This document shows positions 1 to 12,999 of a stretch of 64,000 nucleotides of DNA, one piece after another. A program made the translations under genes and the position numbers. Numbering within the stretch: the stretch's first letter is position 1; each line of letters opens with the position of its first letter. Source of the DNA: Isoetes taiwanensis (taxonomy: Eukaryota; Streptophyta; Lycopodiopsida; Isoetales; Isoetaceae). The notes beneath the pieces were generated by a model, which worked only from the letters and a program-made list of their open reading frames with translations, made no database searches and had not been told where the DNA came from. Where the stretch lies: contig JAJEKV010000023.1 of assembly GCA_021234155.1 (NCBI GenBank), forward strand, positions 6,221,945 through 6,285,944, in the 5' to 3' direction.

Positions 1-135
1 GGCATGCCCCCATGCATGCCCATACATGCCTATACACTTAAATGTGCGGCCAAGATTCAACCTCTCGGATTCGACGGCCTAGATGAAGACCAGCGACTAA
101 TGTGTCCCACACATCAAAATGTCTTTATATATACA

Positions 136-176
136 AGAAATTTATCGCGGCGGCCAAGGCCGCCGCGAACATTTCT
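136..176. repeat. Dispersed GC-rich palindrome, copy 1
   Basis: A perfect inverted repeat with 10-bp arms (CGCGGCGGCC, two-base AA centre, at 146-167) is extended by AT-rich outer arms, AGAAATTTAT on the left and AACATTTCT on the right. This makes a near-perfect 41-bp palindrome. Its GC content contrasts sharply with the AT-rich flanks. The same unit recurs at 1958-1998, 34838-34878 (opposite orientation) and in degraded form inside both copies of block A. It belongs to no element class I can name. Confidence 0.85.
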
Positions 177-890
177 ATTTTCCTAAGTCTATTATGGGGG
201 AATTTGTGTCAACCTGAAAATGGTGTGAAAATAATCTTAAAACTCATCTCAAACCATGATGCTTTGCCTTTATATTGAAGAAAATAGTGTTATTTTGAGC
301 ATCTCAAAATGGGGTTCAAAGACTGAGATTCACATTGCAAGCATCTGAGTTAGATAATGCTAGTCTATGTTTTAAATAAACCCTTATTAACTAAAGAAAA
401 ATGCCATGTCAATGTTGAAGTTTTTAATTGGTTAAGATTAGATCTTAATAATGAAATTTAAAGGCTTATATTCAAAGCTCTTTTGATCACGAATTGTGTA
501 AGATCAAGGGCTACTTTTCGAGAATGATTAATTCCTTTACTAAATCACGAATTGTGTAAGATCAAGGGCTATTTTTCGAGAATGATTAATTTCTTCACTA
601 AATCGAGTTACAGAGGTGTTACCCAATGCCATTTTTTATGGTTTTGCATTGCTGGAGTTCCAGACTTTCGGGGGTATTTTTTCATTTTTTACATTGATCA
701 ACCCAAAAGTCCCATCAACTCACTTGTTTACTGGGTCAAATTAATCAATTTATGGTGAAAACCACCATGTTTCACCCAAAACCCAGCCACTCAATCCTTG
801 AGCTACTATGCAATTAGATTGCCCCTTCTCACAACAAAAAACGATTGCCCAAGACAGAACTCGATTTGTTCCTCTAGGTCCTCCAATTTG
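177..890. other. No gene seen between palindrome 1 and the LRR remnant
   Basis: AT-rich sequence without a convincing reading frame. It holds a short direct duplication: about 40 bp beginning TCACGAATTGTGTAAGATC occurs near 488 and again near 546. Nothing else recognisable. Confidence 0.5.
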
Positions 891-892
891 CG

Positions 893-1577
893 GCCCCTGG
901 TTCGACAGAGTTCCGTTTTGAGGAATCAAATTTGCCAAAACTCGCTGGAACCGGCCCCCATAGTGGATTATCAAAGAGATTAAGGGTTTCTTGAAGCATA
1001 GAAAGGCTTCACTAATCCGATGGAATGGTCCCATCCAAGAGATTCGAAGATAAATCCAACTGCTGTAAGTGCTTTAGATTAGACCCAATACCCACAGGAA
1101 TTTTTGCTATGAATCTGTTAGATCTAAGCACAAGCTTTATGAGGCTATGGCAGTTTGTAATGCTGTTGGGTATGGCTCCTTTCAATGCATCGTCTATACG
1201 TCCAAGCTTCAAAAGCTTCCCAATCTCTGTGGCATTGAAGATTTGGGCCGGAATATCTCCGATCAACTGGTTTTCGCACATATTTATGAGCTTCAAATAA
1301 GGCAAGCTACCCAAATCTGGCGAAATGGCGCCTACAAGCTGCTTCTGTATCAAGCTCAAATATGTACTCTGGGTTCAGATTCCCCTCTTATTGTAGAGCA
1401 TACCGTCTGCAAAGGGGTTATACCTGCTTCATTTTAATATGTTAAAAAATCCTGCGGATCGCTGAACATGCCCTTTTTTAAGGCAAGCAAGGCCTGGCCG
1501 TCGAAGTTGAGCGCCATAGCCAAGCTTGGAAGAAGCAAAAGTATGACGAAAGGGCCAAAAAACTCGAGATGGGTCAT
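893..1577 (-). pseudogene. LRR receptor-like kinase N-terminus, broken
   Basis: Read on the minus strand, an ATG at 1577 opens a 47-residue frame (to 1434). It has a hydrophobic signal-peptide-like stretch (FVILLLLPSLAMA) and then the LRRNT_2 signature DGQALLALKKGMFSDPQDF, which starts the ectodomain of plant LRR receptor kinases. After a stop and a gap, 1359-1012 encodes about four LRR units (LVGAISPDLGSLPYL, GAIPNSITNCHSLIKL, AKIPVGIGSNLKHLQQLDLS). Two in-frame stops follow, then one more unit (LNLFDNPLWGPVPASFG) to about 895. No transmembrane segment or kinase domain is present. The stops and missing parts make it a non-functional fragment. It lies between two same-orientation copies of the GC-rich palindrome, which may hint at capture by a mobile element (inference). 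Confidence 0.8.
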
Positions 1578-1957
1578 GTTTCTTTTTTTGGGCCGGAGTG
1601 GTGTTTATATTGAAGATCTGGCTATGGCGAAGGTATTCCGGTACTCTGCATCTGGGAAAGGGCTGAATGAAAGCTTCGTCCCGCCATAGCCCCCCATGAC
1701 ACTGCTCTGACGATGTAGCAGGGTTGCATTAATTGCTTTTGCTTAGCATTTGAAATGCTAGCATGGATCGTCGGATGCTTTCTTCAGATTGGATACCTGC
1801 GTCTGCATCGCATTACTTGCAGAGCATTACTCTGCCAATCTTGTCTGGCAGCGGAATTCAAAATAAATTAAATTTAGTTCATTGAGGACGGGACGAAAAT
1901 AAAGTTTTATATTTAGGTGAACGAAAAAAATCAAACTGAATTATATATGTTTAGACA

Positions 1958-1998
1958 AGAAATTTATCGCGGCGGCCAAGGCCGCCGCGAACATTTCT
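1958..1998. repeat. Dispersed GC-rich palindrome, copy 2
   Basis: Identical to copy 1 over the whole 41-bp palindrome (core 1968-1989). Its left flank (AAACTGAATTATATATG, about 1934-1950) is shared, in reverse, with the flank of the degraded copies in blocks A and A' (TCATATATAATTCAGTTT). So the repeated family extends beyond the palindrome. Confidence 0.85.
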
Positions 1999-1999
1999 C

Positions 2000-4900
2000 T
2001 TCGCTCACTCACTTATTAGTTTGAAACCTTATGCAAAGTTGGAACGCGTTCTACTTGCCAATGCTCAAAGTCCATCAAATTTTTTGTAGAGCTTTTGTTT
2101 AGCTCATAAACTTTGCTTCACCTGGTAGTTGTTATTTTGATGCACCTTGATCGCATTTGTTGTTTTGTTGTGGTTTACATGGTATTGGATGGGTTGTGAA
2201 AATGGAGTATATGATATATGCATGATTTGTTTTAAGCTACAACATTTTGAGAGAAAGTATTTTGGTTTTGCTACTTTATTTTAAGTTACAATATCTAAGA
2301 GAGTTCTAGTTTTGCTTTTGAAACGTAGGTGCAAGTGAGGAAAAACGTCATTAGCCATGTACACAAACATTTTATTAGATCCAATTGTTATCTCAAAATT
2401 CAAACTTAGTTCATCCATAGATATTCTTATTAGAATTTCCAAACTTGACCTAGTCCTCTAGAAAGTCGCGCATTAGTTTAGAACTTCTATACAACACGAA
2501 GGCTAGTTTAGGGGTATGATGGTGAGAAAATGTTGTCAATCAAACATGCAAAATGATTTATAAACAAGGAGGCTAGTTCAGAGTTATGGAGTGGAAATGT
2601 TGACAATGAAACATGCAAAATGATTTGGATACGACATGGGGGCTAATTCATGGGTTATAATGGTGTGGAAATGTTGGGGGCTAATTCATGGGTTATAATG
2701 GTGTGGAAATGTTGTCACTTGCTAGTTCAATGGTTATGATGGTATGAAAATATTGTCAATCAAACATGCAAAATTACTTGGAGTTCTAACCGGCCATGCA
2801 GAATGCAGGACCATATGCCGTGAAGCCACAATATGGTATTTGGGGAGCTATTTCGGCGGCTATGGCACTATTGCAGTGCATTTGTTGCAGTGCAAATGCT
2901 TCATAGTTTAGTTTTTTTTGCTTCTTATGGTGCTCTAGGTTTTGGTGCTTCTACTCTGGTTCACAACCAACAGTATTAGCAGGAACTAGCAAAGTAGAAG
3001 AAGGGGCAGCAAAGTTCTGTTCTCGTGACAGATTTCACGTGCTTATTGTAGTGGCATGCAGCCATAGCCATGGCTTCAATTTCAAAGTGGTTTGGGCTAA
3101 ATGGGCATTCCATGGATTTTGTTGGAGAGGTGAGAATATAATGATTTTGGGGCAATCAGAAGAGAACATAATGATTTTGGCACCATGCTTGGTTTCATAG
3201 GATTATTGTCAAACCTCAATTGATGTTGCCAAAATCCCTAAGATTTTATCAGACCCTCAACCGATGCCATCAAAATTCATAATCAGCATTATGCTTCAGC
3301 TCAATGGTAAATTTTTTCTGCAAGAAAGAGATTTGTGGATCTCAAGTTAGAGAAATTATTGTTCTGCATTTACACCTGTAAAGGAAGCCCAACCAAGATA
3401 AACTGTTAATGGATTGTGAATCATACAAAATGTGTCAATCACAAGCAGCAAGTAATTCATGCTTAAGGTATAATCTGGTGCATTATACATGTGTTCCCAT
3501 TTTAAATACTTGTCTTCTTCACTTGTTTTCATTTTCTACAATTGTTTTTTCTGCTGCACATGTTATTTTGTATTCTCAATAACTTTATATTGCGCGCATC
3601 CTCCTGCACATTAGCCTCAGCCTGTATTCGTCAAGGACATACCTAGAAGGAAACTCTGGTGAAAGCAACACCTTACTATCTCAATGTGTTTCACATATTC
3701 TGCAAGCATTAAGCAAAGCTACCCGGCGTTGGCTAATGAAAGCCTGTAATAAATCTATTTTATCCTTAGACACCTTGCAGAACTTAGCAAATCAATCATG
3801 CATATGAGAAATTATCAAGCTATTCCAAAGAATTTTGAGTCTCTACACTAGAACGCAAGCATGGAGGAGAATTGCCAATTTGAAGGATCGAAGGCAAAAA
3901 GTAACAGAAAAAGCTGGAACCCCAGACACACTGGAATCTCCTATTCCAAAAAGACATATCTACTTAAAAAAATATAAAAGATTCAAAGGGTACAGAGCAA
4001 AGACAATACCTTTTTATGTTGTAGTCAAAGTGCAGAACTGCTGTTCCAGAGATCTTAAACTAAAGCCTGGATTATAACCTGTGAATCCGAAACAACAAAA
4101 TCACAGATGGGTCAAGCAAGAAGTGGGAATTATCGTTCCAAACCCCTGAATACTTGGAGCAAGCCCAGAGCAGACAGAGAAAACGACACATGCAAAGAGA
4201 TCGTTGAACTGAAAACCTCTCGAATTTGTACTTCACAAAGATACGATCCAGGCAAAGAGACCTCTTAATCAAAATCTGGAAAAAGTAACACGAAATGCAG
4301 AAACCAAAATGGAAACCAGAAATGCGGCAACCAGAATCACATAAAGAAATGACAAAGCGGCAACAAGAAATGCGGCAATGCAGCGGCAGCAAAGGAAGGA
4401 CAAAGAGATGCTATTTGCAAGTTTAGACCTTCATGCAATACCTACACAAACCTCCAGATCTTCTTCTGTCGCCAAATCCCTGTATGACTGACCATTTCAA
4501 AACTAGGTTCACACAAAGCTTCGTTCTTTGTATACAGCCTTCATCAAAGACCAGCTCAGGAAGTTCTTTGTATCGTTCCAGACCATCATAGATCATCGAT
4601 GCCCCCAGCTCAGGAAGTTCGCACACAGTGGCAATGGATTGGCTTGGCTCTGATTTCTGGTGGTTCCATGTTCTCTATATTGTTTTGGATCGTTGTTACT
4701 CGGAAGAGGTATCGGGATCATCCGCATCATGATGGCAAATATACTCAACCTATTTACCGTGCTACAAACATTTTTTGGGTTAGGGCCTTTTACCTGCTAC
4801 GGAAGTGCCAAAGAAGCAGACGCTGAAGCCTTTCAGACGCGGAAGCCTTTGAGGAAGTGCCATAAGAGCCGAAAATGCCCATGAAGAAGCACCGGACGGA

Positions 4901-5450
4901 CCATATAGGCAAGAGGCGACGCCATAGAAGAAGCAGAAAGAAGGGCCATAGCAGGGCAGCGCCATAGCAGGGCTTGCTTGCAGCCGAAGAAAATGACACC
5001 CAAAATATTCACACGTGTCGGCCTCGCGTGAGGCAGAACCCAGAAAAAATAGCTAACGAAAAAATAAAAATTCAAAATAATATATGGTTTGATAATGATA
5101 TATGCTACGTAAGGCATATCTGCCTTGTATGTTCTTTACTTCAAACACACAGACTGGTATAGGTAGCGCCATCCAGTTTGCCTAGAGGGGTTTATCTTTC
5201 GAGGTAGTTGTCCACCATTTCCCATATTTCCTACACAACGATACACATCTTGACCATGTCCACAAAACCATCAAATTCATCAAATTATGGATTTGATTAA
5301 GTGCTTGCCATGATGCTCGTTGAATGTCCACATCAAAATCAAAAGATGTAACACATGCTTCTCTATGTTTCTTTATAATTCAACATTTTAATCTTTTCTT
5401 TGCATTTAAGCTTTCGTTTTATCTTAGTAGATTCAGAGAGACAAAGCCCA
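2000..5450. other. Gene-poor AT-rich stretch
   Basis: No supported gene. A direct repeat of about 30 bp (GGGGCTAATTCATGGGTTATAATGGTGTGG-like) stands in tandem near 2639-2705, and variants of the same phrase (GGCTAGTT...GTTATGATGG...TGAAAATGTTGTCAATCAAACATGC) recur from 2500 to 2770. Between 4070 and 4400 the sequence AAATGCGGCAA / AACCAGAAATGCGGCAACC repeats loosely and creates open frames with biased composition. Small open frames at 4599-4884 have no family likeness I recognise. Confidence 0.4.
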
Positions 5451-5533
5451 TGTCCTCAAGCTATCCTATGGGCACATGAAGCAACAACACAGGTTAATTG
5501 AACAATGAAAATGTGCATACTTAGCTGCTTTGC

Positions 5534-6441
5534 TTGATGGCACATGAGCTCTTCTTGAGCTTTTCCTTGTCTTCTCCAGGCCGCATGCAAGTAAGCTATT
5601 TTGAGGATGGTCTTAAGGATCGTATTCTCAAAGCACATATCAGACAAGTAAGTCATGGGGACTTTGAGTCTGCAGTGTCCTTGGTAAGGATGTTGCAAGT
5701 TCACCTAAGGAAGAATTAGAGGATGATGAGACTAAGAAGTCTCAATTTGGCTCTCGCTGTTTTCAAGAATGGAAAAAAAAAGAAACTTCTAAGGATTAGT
5801 TTTTGAATCTCATAATAAACTCTTAGGGTTAGGATCAATCCGAACTAGTAAATCCTGCGTACTGCACTAAGAATGCCTACTATTCAACAACTCATTAGGA
5901 ATCGAAGACAGCCAATAGGAGATAGAACAAAATCCCCTGCCCTTCGAGGATGTCCTCAGCGTAGAGGAGTATGTACCAGGGTGTATGTGCGACTCGTTTA
6001 GATCAGAAGCTCGAGGTGCAGGGGGAACAAAGGAAGATGGAGAATAAGAACAGAGGTTCTAACAAGCGTCCCTGAATTGCTCAAAGCAATTTAAGCCCCA
6101 ATAATGATAAAGGCAAGGGCGAGACCTCTTCAAGGAAGAAGTCCACCAAGGCATTTGCTTGTTATATTTGTAGTGCAAAGGGGCATATAGACAGGGATTG
6201 CCCAAAACCCCACAAAGAAAAGAAGGCAATGGCTGCTGCAACTAAGCAAGTCGAGGGAGGAACAAAGCAACTCTTGGCCATAGCTTGGGGAGAGCTCAAT
6301 TAAGTGAGAAAAGAAGGTAACTTTGCTGGGCAAATTATTCATTTACTTAGAAAGATAAACGATAGAAATGTTATTGTTCTTGTTGACTTAGGGAATATTG
6401 ACAATTTCATTTTTGTAGACTTAGCCCAAGAATTAACGCCC
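5534..6441 (+). pseudogene. Ty3-type retrotransposon gag zinc knuckle and protease remnant
   Basis: At 6160-6201 the frame encodes CYICSAKGHIDRDC, an exact CX2CX4HX4C zinc knuckle as at the end of retroelement Gag, preceded by a Lys/Ser-rich linker. The same frame, after one in-frame stop (6301-6303), continues at 6358-6435 with VIVLVDLGNIDNFIFVDLAQEL. This has the shape of a retroviral-type aspartic protease (consensus hydrophobic-D-[ST]-G-A-x-H-N-F-I) with the catalytic DSG changed to DLG. The upstream frame at 5534-5719 (GLKDRILKAHIRQVSHGDFESAVSL) may be Gag, but this is weak. Stops lie between all the parts, so it is a decayed copy. No reverse transcriptase follows. Confidence 0.7.
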
Positions 6442-8090
6442 ATACGAGATTGAGACTGAAGCTGGGAAGCAGATTCAGCAATGGAGCCACGGGGTGGCTG
6501 GGGTACACTTGAGCATTGGAGATTATGAGGAAACAATAGTCATCATGTATAGATCTAACGTTTACTAGTACTTGCTCAGCATTAATTAGAAGTTGCCTCA
6601 TCTGAACTGTGCTTTGAAAGCCATCATCTGAAGTACTGCTACAAGCTGTGTCTTCCACTGTTGGCTTGGTTATGGTAGCAGAATTTCCTGTTTGGCAGAC
6701 TGTGCTGCACATTTAGGGCTTCTCCCTTGGTTTTCATTTGCATGCTCAACTTCCATCTTTGCAGTGGTATTTTCATAAAGTAAGAACAGGGTATGTAAAA
6801 ATGTTAAAAGCTGATCCTATACAACACAAAGCATATGCAAGACAAAGTACAGAAAACCCTACACACACGAGATAACGAGATAGCACAAGCGAGGGGTAAA
6901 ACGAAAAAGGAATACCTACCTAAACAAACAAAGAGAGAAGGGAATGAAACCTTGCAAGGTAAGAGAATTGGTTTACAACAGGACTGGTCAGTTCCTGATG
7001 TGAAGAAAACTGAATATAAACGTTTCTTCTCCTGATTAAAATAGAGTGTTTGACAAATAAAAGGGTTCCACAAATTGTGCAAACGAAGTCATCCATCCAT
7101 CTTACTGTTGGTGGTACTGTAGAATAGTATTACATACAGGTGGATGAGCACCTGCAAAAGAAATGCCCTAGTTATTGTGATATGCCTACAGGACTGGCTT
7201 AAAAGATAGAAACTTTATTACATGATCTTGGCAGATAACATGACCATTTTATGCACAGATCGAAGGCTTGAACAACATCATTCTACAAACAAGACCCTTA
7301 AGTTCTTTAATTGTCGCAAAGAAAGGGGCAAACAAGATGCTTGTTTGTCCAAGATAGTACATGCACTCCACATAAATGCACGCATCACTTATGCCATTGC
7401 AAATTTATCAAAACATTAGTTATCTGCATTCATCCATCCTTTCTACTTGAACCAACAGCATAAAAAAAAGAGCTGACTGCCAAATTCATTCTTACATGGA
7501 AGCTGTTCAAAACATGAGAAGGATGGATTGATGAGGACAGAAAACCTGCAACCCAACAAATGAGGGAACTCCGTATATCTCAAGCGGGATCTGGTTAATG
7601 TGGCCAGAAATCCCGATATCGCCCACTCCATCGCCATGCGCGCCATCGATCCGATTGATGGCCATGGGTTCTCGCATTCATGGGGCAGGGGGATGCCATG
7701 CGAGAGGGGATATGGATATCCCATGCTACTTCCCATGCTATGCATCCATCCCCACCCTGCCCCATTCAACCAAATCGTATCTGTCCTTCGCTCCTGCCAT
7801 CGCTTTCTGTCCCTTCAACCGTATGTACCACTGGAAAAAAATTAGCCCATTTTATTTGCCAACCAGGAATGCCACATGGGTGACCACGGTTAATGTGGCC
7901 ATATTATCTCGCTGTGGTTAATGTGGCCATAGATTTTGAACCGAATTATGACCACGGTTGCATTGTATAACGGCTACTACAACGGCTACTACAACGGTCA
8001 TGGGCTATAGGGTATATTGGTTGTTGTGGGTTAGGGTTTAAGCCAATTCATTGGGTTTCAATTCAGTTGAGATCAAGGAATTGAAGAAAG
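6442..8090. other. No gene seen
   Basis: AT-rich sequence with scattered short frames. Notable only for small tandem repeats: TGGTTAATGTGGCCAT occurs three times within 7594-7929, and ACGGCTACTACA is repeated at 7970-7996. Confidence 0.4.
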
Positions 8091-8866
8091 ATGGTGAGGA
8101 CCAGGCAACAACTTGCTGAGTGCAGTCTCTACAATGTTCACACTATTGAAGATGTTGTAGTGCACTTGAATGAGCTTCAGGAGGACGTTGGAACAATTCT
8201 TGCTGAGGATAACAGCATCCACACATTTACAAGTGAGCATTTGCTTGTTTTCCTTCATATGAATTGTTTATTTGTTGTTGTGATACGATTGTAGCTACAC
8301 GTTTTATTCCCTTGGGGCATGATGCACTGGGAGTACTCGACACCGGGTAACCGAGTACAAGGTAGCACTTGATCATGGACAATGATAGGATCATCTTAAA
8401 TGGTCCTTAAGCTCAAATCCGAAAGGGCCATGATCGAGTGCAAGGTAGTAGGGTAACCTTGAGCTAGTAGTTCGGCTCAAGGAGGTAGGTAAGGGGGGTG
8501 GTCCCTTAAAACCACAAATTTATTAACTAAACTAACGTAATGTGCTACTCGTGCAGGCAAGTGAGAAGCGAGCATCGAGGAGGGGTGCGTTACGAGAAGA
8601 TGGGGGAATCATGATTTAGATTTAAATTATGAACCCTAACAACTCTTATAGTAATGTTTTGATTTATTATAGGGAGTAACCTTGTTAAGGCTATATAACT
8701 TTGTATAAGTACAAATATAGCCTAAATTTTGACAAGTAACTATTTAATAGGAAGTTGATCAATTAAGTTAAATTGAAGTTGCTAACTTATGTTGTTTTGC
8801 AGGGATAGTGTAGGTTCGTCACCTTAGCGCAATGCTGAGGACATCATTGTCCTAAGGGGGGGAGAA
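8091..8866 (+). pseudogene. Probable 3' internal remnant of the LTR element
   Basis: This lies directly upstream of the LTR. It ends with a purine tract (AAGGGGGGGAGAA, 8854-8866) placed as a polypurine tract should be, immediately before the TG of the LTR. The preceding GAGGACATCATTGTCCTAAGG resembles the tail of Ty3-type polyproteins, where a short acidic stretch precedes the purine tract. The 67-residue frame at 8091-8294 (QQLAECSLYNVHTIEDVVVHLNELQ...) is not recognised. No enzyme domain survives. Confidence 0.45.
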
Positions 8867-10506
8867 TGTGACGTTCTAAGGGAATATACGCCATAAATAC
8901 GTATATTCCTGGACCCGTCACTATATAAGTCTACCTTTGTAGCCTTGTATACCTTAGAAAGTGGTAATGGGTGCACATCTAAGTTAAATGCTTAACTTAG
9001 ATAACCTTAGGATAAGGCCCATTTCCACATGGCCTTATCCTATTGGGCAAACTGCCACATGGCCCCACCCCATTGGTGCCACGTGGCATCCCATGTGGAC
9101 CCTAACCTATATTGGCCCAAACCCTAACCCTAGACCTCTTTTCCTGACCCTAGCACCTGAACACTCATCTACGCGCTCGAAACCCCGTTTCGAGCATCGT
9201 TCGTCGTAACATAGCCTGGTGTAGCAGCCCCCGAAGCGTGTACACGATCTTGGAGGGAGCATGGCTTCGACCACGTCAAGGAGCATGGAGACGCCAGGAT
9301 TGGGAGGGAGTGCTTCTGGAGCAGGTAGATGGAGTAGAGTTCATAATAGTTCATCTGGAAGTTAGCACTCCAGATGGGTCTGTATATTGTATCTAGAGTA
9401 GAGCCATCCTAGAACCCTTGTTGAACATCTTGAACCCTAATCAAGGAACCCTAACTGTAAGTTAGATATATATGATTAGGTTAAGATGTTCTTATGATGT
9501 TTACCATGATATGATGAGATGCGATGATGGTTGATCATGTTTGTTCCTCTTGTATTGGGAAGGGGGGTAGAGACCTAGTAGCCTTACTTCGTAATGCTCC
9601 TAGTTAGACTCTTTAGTTCCTATTATTATGCGGCCTGTGCATAGGAACCTACCGGGCTATGGGAACTATGATGTGACTCAGCACTACACAACGGGGCTAG
9701 AGGCAATGCGGATCCCTGCTGAGCGTGGCTACTGAGGATCCCATAGTGGGCTAGGCTTATGGCCGGTCACTTCGTGTGGGCCGGGCATGTATTCGACACC
9801 TCCTAGGGCAATGGTGTCGCTCTGCCTCTCAAGAGTTGCAAGTGTTGGCTTGGCTCTTGTTTCGGGAGGTTAAGTCGGGGATGAATCATGTGTCACCACG
9901 ATTCTCTAGCCGCCCGTAGAACCTCTAGACCCCGGAAAGGGGAGATGCAACCCTTCCTGCCTCGACGGACCAGGGAGATGCAACCTGGAGTAGTCCCGAT
10001 GGGTGATGCCATGGGATTGCGTATCTGGAAGGCTAGAGTCATGCCAGAGCTTGGTCTAGCCCATCTGCAAAGTATGCACAGGAGGGGCGGATGGAGTGGT
10101 CAACCCTAGCCATTGTCTATAGCCAGCCCCGCCATTGCTATGACTCGGTCTGCTCTATCTTGAGGCCTATCCAGTTAGTCGACCTCCTTATGAGTCGGAG
10201 CCACGGGTAGGAGCTCTCATGTTTTATGGCATATGATTATCTTCTTTGCAGTTATGGATATGTGGATGAGCTACCCTTCGAGGTAGTATGATGTATCATT
10301 ATTGCTAGTTATGACAATGTTTATGCTTCCGCTGTGATAGGAGCCCATAGGGGAAGGGCGCACAAGACACCTTCGTGTCCCCTTCCCGCACTACGGTGAT
10401 CCCAGAGTGCGGGATAGACGGAGGGCCCGTGCGGTCGGAGGACCGGATGGGGGATTTCCTATGGAGTGTACGGCTAGGAGCCGTATATTTAGTAGGGAGC
10501 GTCACA
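8867..10506 (+). repeat. LTR of a retrotransposon (3' LTR position)
   Basis: The block begins TGTGACG right after a polypurine tract and ends CGTCACA, so the two ends are exact 7-bp inverted repeats with the canonical TG...CA. Length is 1,640 bp. A TATA-like TATATAA at 8922-8929 could be the promoter. Just inside the left end is a 10-bp perfect hairpin (GGAATATACG at 8881-8890 and CGTATATTCC at 8900-8909). The matching 5' LTR is not in the window, so the element is either truncated or its other half has decayed. Its right end abuts LINE-derived sequence without a gap, so it probably inserted there. Confidence 0.75.
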
Positions 10507-12835
10507 GTTTCTGTGAAAAATCAGCCCCACATACTTATAGGAATCACAAGTACTCACCAGTTTTCCTTTATATTGAAATGAACACTCCTGTTTAAGCGCC
10601 CCTATTGTCATGATACTTGTCTTATCTAGGTTCACCTGCATTCCCCTGGCATCACAAAAGTGGGCCAATCCATCTAAATGTTTCTGCATGTATTCTGGTG
10701 ATCGAGCGAAAATGGCCATGTCATCGGCACATTAGGAGCTTTACTACATAACCGTGAATATCTGTCCCTTCTGAGCAATTGTTATGTAGCCAATCCTCAA
10801 GACTGTCAATAAACAACAAACAGAGTGGGTGACATTGAGCAACCTTGCTTGACCCCAATGTTGCTATCAATATATTCCGAATTTTCTAGAGAAAGAGGAA
10901 AGGAGAGTCGTATCAGTACCTTTTCATATAACACTTGTACTGCTACCCGTAATTGCTCCAATACATCCAGCTTATCCAGTCTCTCCCATAGCTGAGATCT
11001 AGGCACTCTATTGAAGGCCTTTCTGAATCCACAAAGGCTACATATGCATGTTTATTGTCCCCTTAACTGTGCCAGATATTGATTTGAGCACCAGTAGGTG
11101 ATCTATCATGGATCTTCCAGCTCGGAAACCCGCCTGTGTTTCAGATCTTTTGTGATTAGTCTCTGCCCATATAATTATTCTCTTCTCCAAATTGGATGCC
11201 AGCAACTTCATTAGCAATCCACTTACCAATATTGTTCTATTATTGTTCTATAATTGTTAATATCACGCGCAGCACCTGCCTTATATACTGGTACCACCCG
11301 GTTGACCTGCCATTCCAGAGGCATTCCCTGTGCAGATGCTTTTGTAAACAAATCAGCAAGGATAGGATGGAGTTTTGGCCCTATCCATTTCAAATGCTCT
11401 GCACAAAGGCCTTGAGTATCCTTGGCTTTGCCATTTGCCAACCGTGATATGCCTTCAGCCACTTCTTCTGCTGAGATCAACAAATTTAATTGATTATGCT
11501 GGATAGAGCCAAGGTTCCTTTCTGCGTGGTGATAAAGAGTGTGCACATGCTTCCAGAGTGCATCGGATACTAGAGGGAATTCTTATTTTCTATTTTTGCG
11601 CAGTGTGTTCCAAAAGTTTTTGGGATCAGATAGGTAGCTGTGACACAGCAACTCTTGCTTATGATAGATAAATTGCCTTTTCTTTTGCCGAGTTATCTTC
11701 CTGTAGGCTTTTCTGCAATGTTCTTTAGCCAAGCCATGACTGTGTCTCCATTTAGATTTCGCTTCTTTACAAGCAGAATCGTACTTTGCATTACATAGTA
11801 GCCCTCTCAAAATTTGTTTGGAGGTAAAAACCTCCTTGGCGGTGCCTGATAACATGTCACACAGTTGCTTGCTAGCCATTGATAAGTCTGTGTCCCAGTT
11901 AATGGTATGCAGAACTTGCTCCAGCTTAGCCCGATAGCACTCCTTCAAACTAGGCCCGAGATCATATCCAGACTGTACGGTGTTCTTGATTTTGCGCTCT
12001 GTTGCATTGGCAGCGATAGTACGCTGCATTCCAGCTGCTCATCACCAATCTGAAATTCTTTGACTTGATGCAATGTATGATCTGCCATTATAACATAATC
12101 AACAATGCTCCTTGATCGACAAGTGGTTCTCTCCGTCCCTGGAAATCTGTCCAAGCCATTGCATTTGATCATGTTAGCAGTGCAGCATAATATTAATAGA
12201 AACTAACCTGTTTTAGTAATGATATGATCCTGTGAGCATCTATTCCAACCATTAGATACTAGTTCGTCATTGTCCATCTGTTCTAACCAAAGTGGGTCAT
12301 GCATGTCTGTATAAACTGCTGCTTGTATCACCTGCTACTTATGTATCACATGTTCGACCTTTAAAGTCTCAAGCTAAAATCACTTCACCCTTACATAATG
12401 TCTTGTTCAATTCCAAGGAAAGGGTCATTCTGTGAAGCTTCGGTTCTAATGTATACTTTTTTATGTCTTGGAGCAAAGTAACAAATAGCCAGGTAATATA
12501 ATATTTGTAAACCATTCATCTCCAACCACATATATTGGCCATTTTTATCATGTTTAATTCCTGTCACAACTTCTCTATATCTCGGTCTTACATAACATGC
12601 CAGCCCACCATTGTCATTATCTGTTGTTCCAAATCTGTTGCTTTGTACTGTATAAATTAAATCAAACCCGGGTATAATAGGTAGAGCATAAAGCATATCC
12701 ATAAAGCTTTCTTTGGTATCCATAAAGCATATCATATCTATATCCGTCAAGATGTCTTGCATCGCAACTACTTTTTCAATTGTCAGTCTATTAATGTTCC
12801 ATATGATTATGCTAAGACCTCGTGGGAGAGGCTGA
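10507..12835 (-). pseudogene. LINE (non-LTR retrotransposon) ORF2, decayed
   Basis: Read on the minus strand from about 12830, the frames give endonuclease pieces first (LSIIIWNINRL, then DIDMICFMDTKESF and a later stretch ending GDEQLE), then a basic linker, then reverse transcriptase blocks: GFRAGRSMIDHLLVLKSI, GVKQGCSMSPTLFVVY and the catalytic box as CADDMAIF (usual F/YADD) near 10720. Order and spacing match an endonuclease-reverse transcriptase ORF2. At least five frameshifts or stops divide it, so it is dead. The 3' end is cut at 10507 by the LTR. Confidence 0.85.
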
Positions 12836-12999
12836 GATTTCTAGATGCCTTAGGCATATGCCTAATTTGTATGGTCAAGAATCACCCATAAAGTGATTTA
12901 TCATGAAAGAAAAAAAGAAAAAAGAAAACATCAAAATAGCCCCTTTTTAAATCAATATTTAAGAACATCAATATTGCTAGTACATCGATATGTTCACAG

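Noticed and set aside
146-167. GC palindrome as a bacterial-type transcription terminator
   Set aside because: The DNA is plant nuclear. No T-run follows, and the same unit recurs in both orientations away from gene ends.
4072-4392. 106-residue minus-strand Cys-rich frame
   Set aside because: Its composition comes from loose AATGCGGCAAC-type repeats. No family pattern or upstream gene structure.
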